A DNA stretch of 64,000 bases from Evansella alkalicola (GTDB taxonomy: Bacteria > Bacillota > Bacilli > Bacillales > Salisediminibacteriaceae), in the NCBI RefSeq assembly GCF_019042735.1, contig NZ_JAHQCR010000014.1, forward strand, positions 27,962 through 91,961, in the 5' to 3' direction. Positions 60,850-64,000 of this stretch are shown one piece after another. The notes below the pieces were generated by a model. It saw only the letters and a program-made list of their open reading frames with translations. It did no database searches and was not told where the DNA came from. How positions within the stretch are numbered: the stretch's first letter is position 1; each line of letters starts with the position of its first letter. The translations under genes were made by a program, and so were the position numbers.

Positions 60850-61386
60850 TCACCCCTCCCTTTTCTCATTTAGCTTCTTTTCTAGAGATCTTATTTCATC
60901 TCTAATTTCTGCAGCTTGTTCAAACTCTTCCTTTGAAATATATTGCTGCATTTGTTCTTTCAGTCTTCTTATTTCCTTATGAATGTGCAAGTCTTTCCCT
61001 TTACGTTTTGGTATTTTACCTGCGTGCTTTGCATTACCACTATGAATTCTTTTAAAGATTGGATCTAATTTTTCATTAAATCTTTTGTAGCAATTAGAGC
61101 ATCCAAATCGTCCTATATCTGCAAATTGTTGATATGTCATTCCGCAGCTTGAACATCTTAATTGTGCTTTTTGCTGAGCAAATCCTTCATTTGCCTTTGA
61201 GACTGGATGATCCACATCTAATAATCCTGATAAAAGCTGATGAATGGAGAAACTATTGGAACCTGGGAAATACTCTCCTTTATCCTTGGCACAAACATCA
61301 CAGATATGGAACTCCGTTTTCTCACCATTAATAATTTTTGTAAAATGTAACGTAGCCTGCCTCTCTTGACATTCCTGACAGAGCAT
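60850..61386 (-). CDS. mcsA: McsA, zinc-binding activator of McsB
   Basis: The 178-residue protein has four CxxC pairs: CQECQ, CDVCA, CSSCG and CSNCY, forming two zinc sites, and a C-terminal UVR domain (EEFEQAAEIRDEIRSLE). The UVR segment binds ClpC-type partners. GGAGGGAGAAGGG precedes the ATG. Confidence 0.96.
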   Translation of the reverse strand: MLCQECQERQATLHFTKIINGEKTEFHICDVCAKDKGEYFPGSNSFSIHQLLSGLLDVDHPVSKANEGFAQQKAQLRCSSCGMTYQQFADIGRFGCSNCYKRFNEKLDPIFKRIHSGNAKHAGKIPKRKGKDLHIHKEIRRLKEQMQQYISKEEFEQAAEIRDEIRSLEKKLNEKREG

Positions 61387-61404
61387 CCCTTCTCCCTCCT
61401 TTAT

Positions 61405-61878
61405 TTAATCGTTCCATTCCTTATATTTAAGCGTTGAAATCATTGCCCGAAGAAGCCGAGCTCTAATTTCATCTCGAAGTGGCAAATTCACATGGATAGC
61501 AGACCTATCAATGACACTAGCCATTAGATTAGCCTCCCGTTTTGTTATCGCCTCTTCCTCAAATAATCTTAGGATAATACTTTCGGCAGATTGCTGTGTA
61601 ATCCTGCTACCTGATAATTCGATCAGTTGATCAAATAATTCTAGCTTATCGTTAGGTTTCACCTTAATAATTCGAATGTAGCCCCCACCACCCCGTTTGC
61701 TTTCAACCATATACCCTTTTTCTACTGTAAATCGAGTACTGATGACATAATTAATCTGGGACGGGACACATTCAAATCTTTCTGCCAGTTCACTTCTTTT
61801 AATTTCCACAATTTCATTATTACTTTGGTTAATAATTTGCTTTAAGTAGTTTTCAATTACATCAGAAATATTTCGCAT
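61405..61878 (-). CDS. ctsR: CtsR, class III heat-shock repressor
   Basis: The 157-residue repressor has an N-terminal winged-helix region (RSELAERFECVPSQINYVISTRF) and the wing glycine loop SKRGGGGYIRI that senses heat. It represses clp genes, including its own operon, and is released by heat or McsB action. The ATG follows GGGGAGGG. Confidence 0.97.
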   Translation of the reverse strand: MRNISDVIENYLKQIINQSNNEIVEIKRSELAERFECVPSQINYVISTRFTVEKGYMVESKRGGGGYIRIIKVKPNDKLELFDQLIELSGSRITQQSAESIILRLFEEEAITKREANLMASVIDRSAIHVNLPLRDEIRARLLRAMISTLKYKEWND

Positions 61879-62046
61879 ATAACAACCCTCCCCTGCATGG
61901 ATGAAAAGGTCCTATATCCCTACTTATCATGAAAGCCATGTTGTAAATAGAACATCTAATCGTTTTTGGCTATGTTAGCTCTATTAACAAAGCACCTTCT
62001 TAAAGATTTTATGTTCTGATATTTTTTATGATATTAAGTTAGGTTA

Positions 62047-62069
62047 TTTGACTTTGACTATCTTTGACT
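62047..62069 (-). promoter_or_regulatory. CtsR operator, direct heptads
   Basis: On the minus strand AGTCAAA-GAT-AGTCAAA (62069-62053) matches the CtsR direct-heptad rule, with a third overlapping AGTCAAA at 62053-62047. It lies about 170 bp upstream of ctsR. The sigma-A boxes for this promoter are not clear to me. Confidence 0.85.
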
Positions 62070-62087
62070 ATAAGGATATTATGCACT

Positions 62088-62112
62088 AAAAAAAATTATT
62101 CCGCAAATAATA
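62088..62112 (-). terminator. Weak terminator candidate after mgtC
   Basis: ATTATT pairs with AATAAT around TGCGG, followed by eight T on the minus strand. The stem is short and AT-rich. Confidence 0.45.
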
Positions 62113-62170
62113 TACACTAAAGGTTTCACAGAATCCTTTATCAGTATAGCCAGATAATCAAACATTAATC

Positions 62171-62887
62171 CTATTTTCCATCTAAGTATACTTGATGCAC
62201 AAATTCATCTTTATTTAGATGATCTGCTAAGTAAATAATTGCCTCCTTATCTTCATATTCCACATATAGCCTGTATTCAATCATGGATTTATCATTAAAT
62301 AATTTTTGTTTTTCCGTTTTGATCCCTTTTACTTCGATCGAGTATGATTCCACCACTTTAATTAAGTTACTTAATGGACTCTTTCCCTCTTCCACGACTA
62401 AATAGATAAACCTTTTTTTACGCTTCATTAAAAAACCAAAGTCGATTTTTCCTAATAAAAATAAACTTAGAATCACGATAATAGTTGTTATAATTGCAGG
62501 TAGATACATACCAGCACCTACAGTTAACCCAATTCCCGCAACGACCCAAATTGACGCAGCTGTAGTAAGTCCCCTCACTGTATATCCTTGGACAAGAATC
62601 GTTCCTGCTCCTAGAAACCCTATTCCACTTACAACATATGCAGCAAGACGAGAAGGGTCAAAATTAATTGTTTCAGGATTATGACCACTAATATAATTTT
62701 GAAAACCGTAAAAAGCTAGCAACATAATCAAACATGAACCCACACTCACTAATAAATGTGTTCGAAATCCAGCGGGGTGTTGATGAAATTCCCTCTCTAC
62801 TCCAACTAAGCCTCCTAAAGCAGCTGCAATGATTAAACGGATTGTCATAATAAATGTTTCACTATTTGTTATTACTTCCCATTCCAT
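62171..62887 (-). CDS. MgtC/SapB-family membrane protein
   Basis: The 238-residue protein has about five membrane helices with the MgtC signature AAALGGLVGVEREFHQHPAGFRTH (read in parts) and GIGFLGAGTI, and a C-terminal soluble ACT-like segment (VEGKSPLSNLIKVVES onward). Family members are linked to magnesium homeostasis or to unknown membrane roles. It has a good GGGGTGAATG ribosome binding site and is not obviously linked to the ctsR operon. Confidence 0.9.
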   Translation of the reverse strand: MEWEVITNSETFIMTIRLIIAAALGGLVGVEREFHQHPAGFRTHLLVSVGSCLIMLLAFYGFQNYISGHNPETINFDPSRLAAYVVSGIGFLGAGTILVQGYTVRGLTTAASIWVVAGIGLTVGAGMYLPAIITTIIVILSLFLLGKIDFGFLMKRKKRFIYLVVEEGKSPLSNLIKVVESYSIEVKGIKTEKQKLFNDKSMIEYRLYVEYEDKEAIIYLADHLNKDEFVHQVYLDGK

Positions 62888-63108
62888 CTCACATTCACCC
62901 CTTTAAAAAGATTTATCGTCCTGTTAAAAATATATTCCCCAATATTATATTTAGTTTCCTTATTTGAAATGTGCTCTTTTAACTTATTCTACTATCGGTT
63001 CTTCATATCTACTTGTTAGCAATTCATCTATCTATTATCTACTTTCAAAAAAAAGTTTGGTTAATATATCTAGCAAAGATATTTATCTTCTAGTCAGAGG
63101 AGGGTGCT
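62888..63108. other. Spacer upstream of mgtC-like gene
   Basis: About 220 bp of AT-rich DNA between the MgtC-like gene and array 2. A TTTCAA-16-TAATAT pair on the minus strand could be its promoter, but it is weak. No riboswitch is recognised. Confidence 0.3.
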
Positions 63109-63732
63109 GTCTTCACTTTGGGAGGATTAAGATACAAAGCTGATTTCTCATGCGAGCTAGTCTTCATTTTGATGAAATGAAGACCCAAATCTAGTTTTTT
63201 CTGGAGATCGTCTTCATTTTGGGAAATGAAGACCCAAATCTAGTTTTTAGTACAGTTCAGTCTCCATTCTGGGAAAATGAAGACTCAAATCTAATTTTTA
63301 GTGCAGTTCAGTCTCCATTCTGGGAAAGTGAAGACTCAAATCTAATTTCTCATGGGTTTCAGTCTCCATTCTGGGAATATGAAGACTCAAATCTAATTTC
63401 TCATGGGTTTCAGTCTCCATTCTGGGAAAATGAAGACTCAAATCTGATTTCTCATGGGTTTCAGTCCCCATTCTTTGAAAATGAGGAATCAAGTTTGATT
63501 TATCATAGGTTTCAGTCCTCATTCTTTGAAAATGAGGACTCAAATTTGATTTATCATAGGTTTCAGTCCTCATTCTTTGAAAATGTGGACTCAAATTTAA
63601 TTTCTAATGAGTTTCAGTCCTCATTCTTTGAAAATGTGGACTCAAATTTAATTTCTAATAAGTTTCAGTCCTCATTCTTTGAAAATGAGGACTCAAATAT
63701 GAGTTATCATTTGTTTCAGTCTTCATTTAATT
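63109..63732. repeat. Array 2 of the 51-bp hairpin-forming tandem repeat
   Basis: Core CAGTCYYCATTCT starts at 63258, 63309, 63360, 63411, 63462, 63513, 63564, 63615, 63666 and 63717, exactly 51 bp apart; three weaker units precede it from 63109. It shares the core of array 1 (GAAAATGAAGACTCAAAT) but has a different linker (TTTCTCATGGGTTT). In units 63513 and 63666 the stem is AGTCCTCATT/AATGAGGACT, with both arms changed together relative to AGTCTTCATT/AATGAAGACT in array 1. The 171-codon open frame across it has a TTG start and no ribosome binding site. Confidence 0.9.
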
Positions 63733-64000
63733 AGCTCTATTTAAGACTATTTGTAATTTTACTTATAGCAGTAATTTTTGCGTAAGGTAAACCTGTCTCT
63801 TCCTCTACGAGTATAAGCTAAGAACCTTATCCGTCGAGACAACTCGCCACATAGTCGACGAAGTAACGCTGAAATAACCTAAGACCTGAAGCATTGCCCA
63901 CTGCAAAGAAAACACTGCGAAGAATGAGCAGATATCGCACAAATACCTTAAGTGAAAGCGAGTACCTTACACAAAAAATCATCACATCATTTAAAACACA
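63733..64000. other. Unassigned right edge
   Basis: These 268 bp hold no supported gene. I see no tRNA, 5S rRNA or terminator here. The stretch is short-word repetitive near 63940 but has no clear unit. Confidence 0.4.

Noticed and set aside
62888..63060. Magnesium riboswitch before the MgtC-like gene
   Set aside because: No recognisable M-box or similar conserved block.
63219..63734. 171-codon open frame with 17-residue repeats (EDSNLISHGFQ type)
   Set aside because: It is the 51-bp repeat read in a frame; the unit is divisible by 3, other frames are open too, the start is TTG and no ribosome binding site precedes it.
63735..64000. tRNA or 5S rRNA genes upstream of the ctsR region, as B. 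subtilis has rRNA operons there
   Set aside because: No cloverleaf or 5S-like sequence was found on reading both strands.

Overview
The window is a low-GC Gram-positive chromosome segment. Gene content and order match the Bacillaceae ribosomal supercluster around the ctsR-clpC, str, S10, spc and alpha regions of Bacillus subtilis. Family-level identity rests on the gene order (ctsR-mcsA-mcsB-clpC-radA-disA, yacL-ispD-ispF-gltX, a T-box before cysE-cysS-mrnC-rlmB-rae1, sigH, rpmG-secE-nusG, rplKAJL-rpoBC), frequent TTG/GTG starts and strong AGGAGG-type ribosome binding sites. Genus cannot be fixed from sequence reading alone. Almost everything is on the minus strand, so transcription runs from high to low coordinates.

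Layout from high to low coordinate: a 51-bp tandem repeat array (63109-63732); an MgtC-like membrane protein; the CtsR heat-shock/protein-arginine phosphorylation operon with radA and disA; yacL, isoprenoid genes ispD/ispF and gltX; a cysteine T-box controlling cysE-cysS and three RNA-processing genes (mrnC, rlmB, rae1); sigH; rpmG-secE-nusG; rplK-rplA; an L10 leader with rplJ-rplL; rsmC; rpoB-rpoC; an L7Ae-type K-turn protein with rpsL-rpsG-fusA-tuf; a repeat-rich gap and a NERD-nuclease gene; the S10/spc/alpha run from rpsJ to rplQ; the ECF energy-coupling module and truA; rplM-rpsI behind an L13 leader; and a second 51-bp array (5749-6222). Next comes an accessory locus: a TetR-type regulator divergent from an MMPL/RND exporter and a heptad-repeat secreted partner. 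The window closes with a small membrane protein and the start of a ybaK-like gene.

The core genes jointly build the ribosome, RNA polymerase, elongation factors and Sec translocon, with expression set by sigma-A promoters, intrinsic terminators and RNA leaders (L13, L10, T-box). All three metal-variable ribosomal proteins seen here (S14, L36, L33) are the cysteine-containing, zinc-binding versions.

The least ordinary parts are: two arrays of the same 51-bp hairpin repeat about 57 kb apart, with paired base changes that preserve the stem; a stack of three different degenerate tandem repeats beside a NERD-domain gene at the str/S10 boundary; two full-length palindromic dispersed repeats (one inside the secE-nusG operon); a perfectly matched operator pair at the TetR/exporter promoter; and several unassigned RNA structures in ribosomal leaders. 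Functions for the repeats are not known to me and none is claimed.
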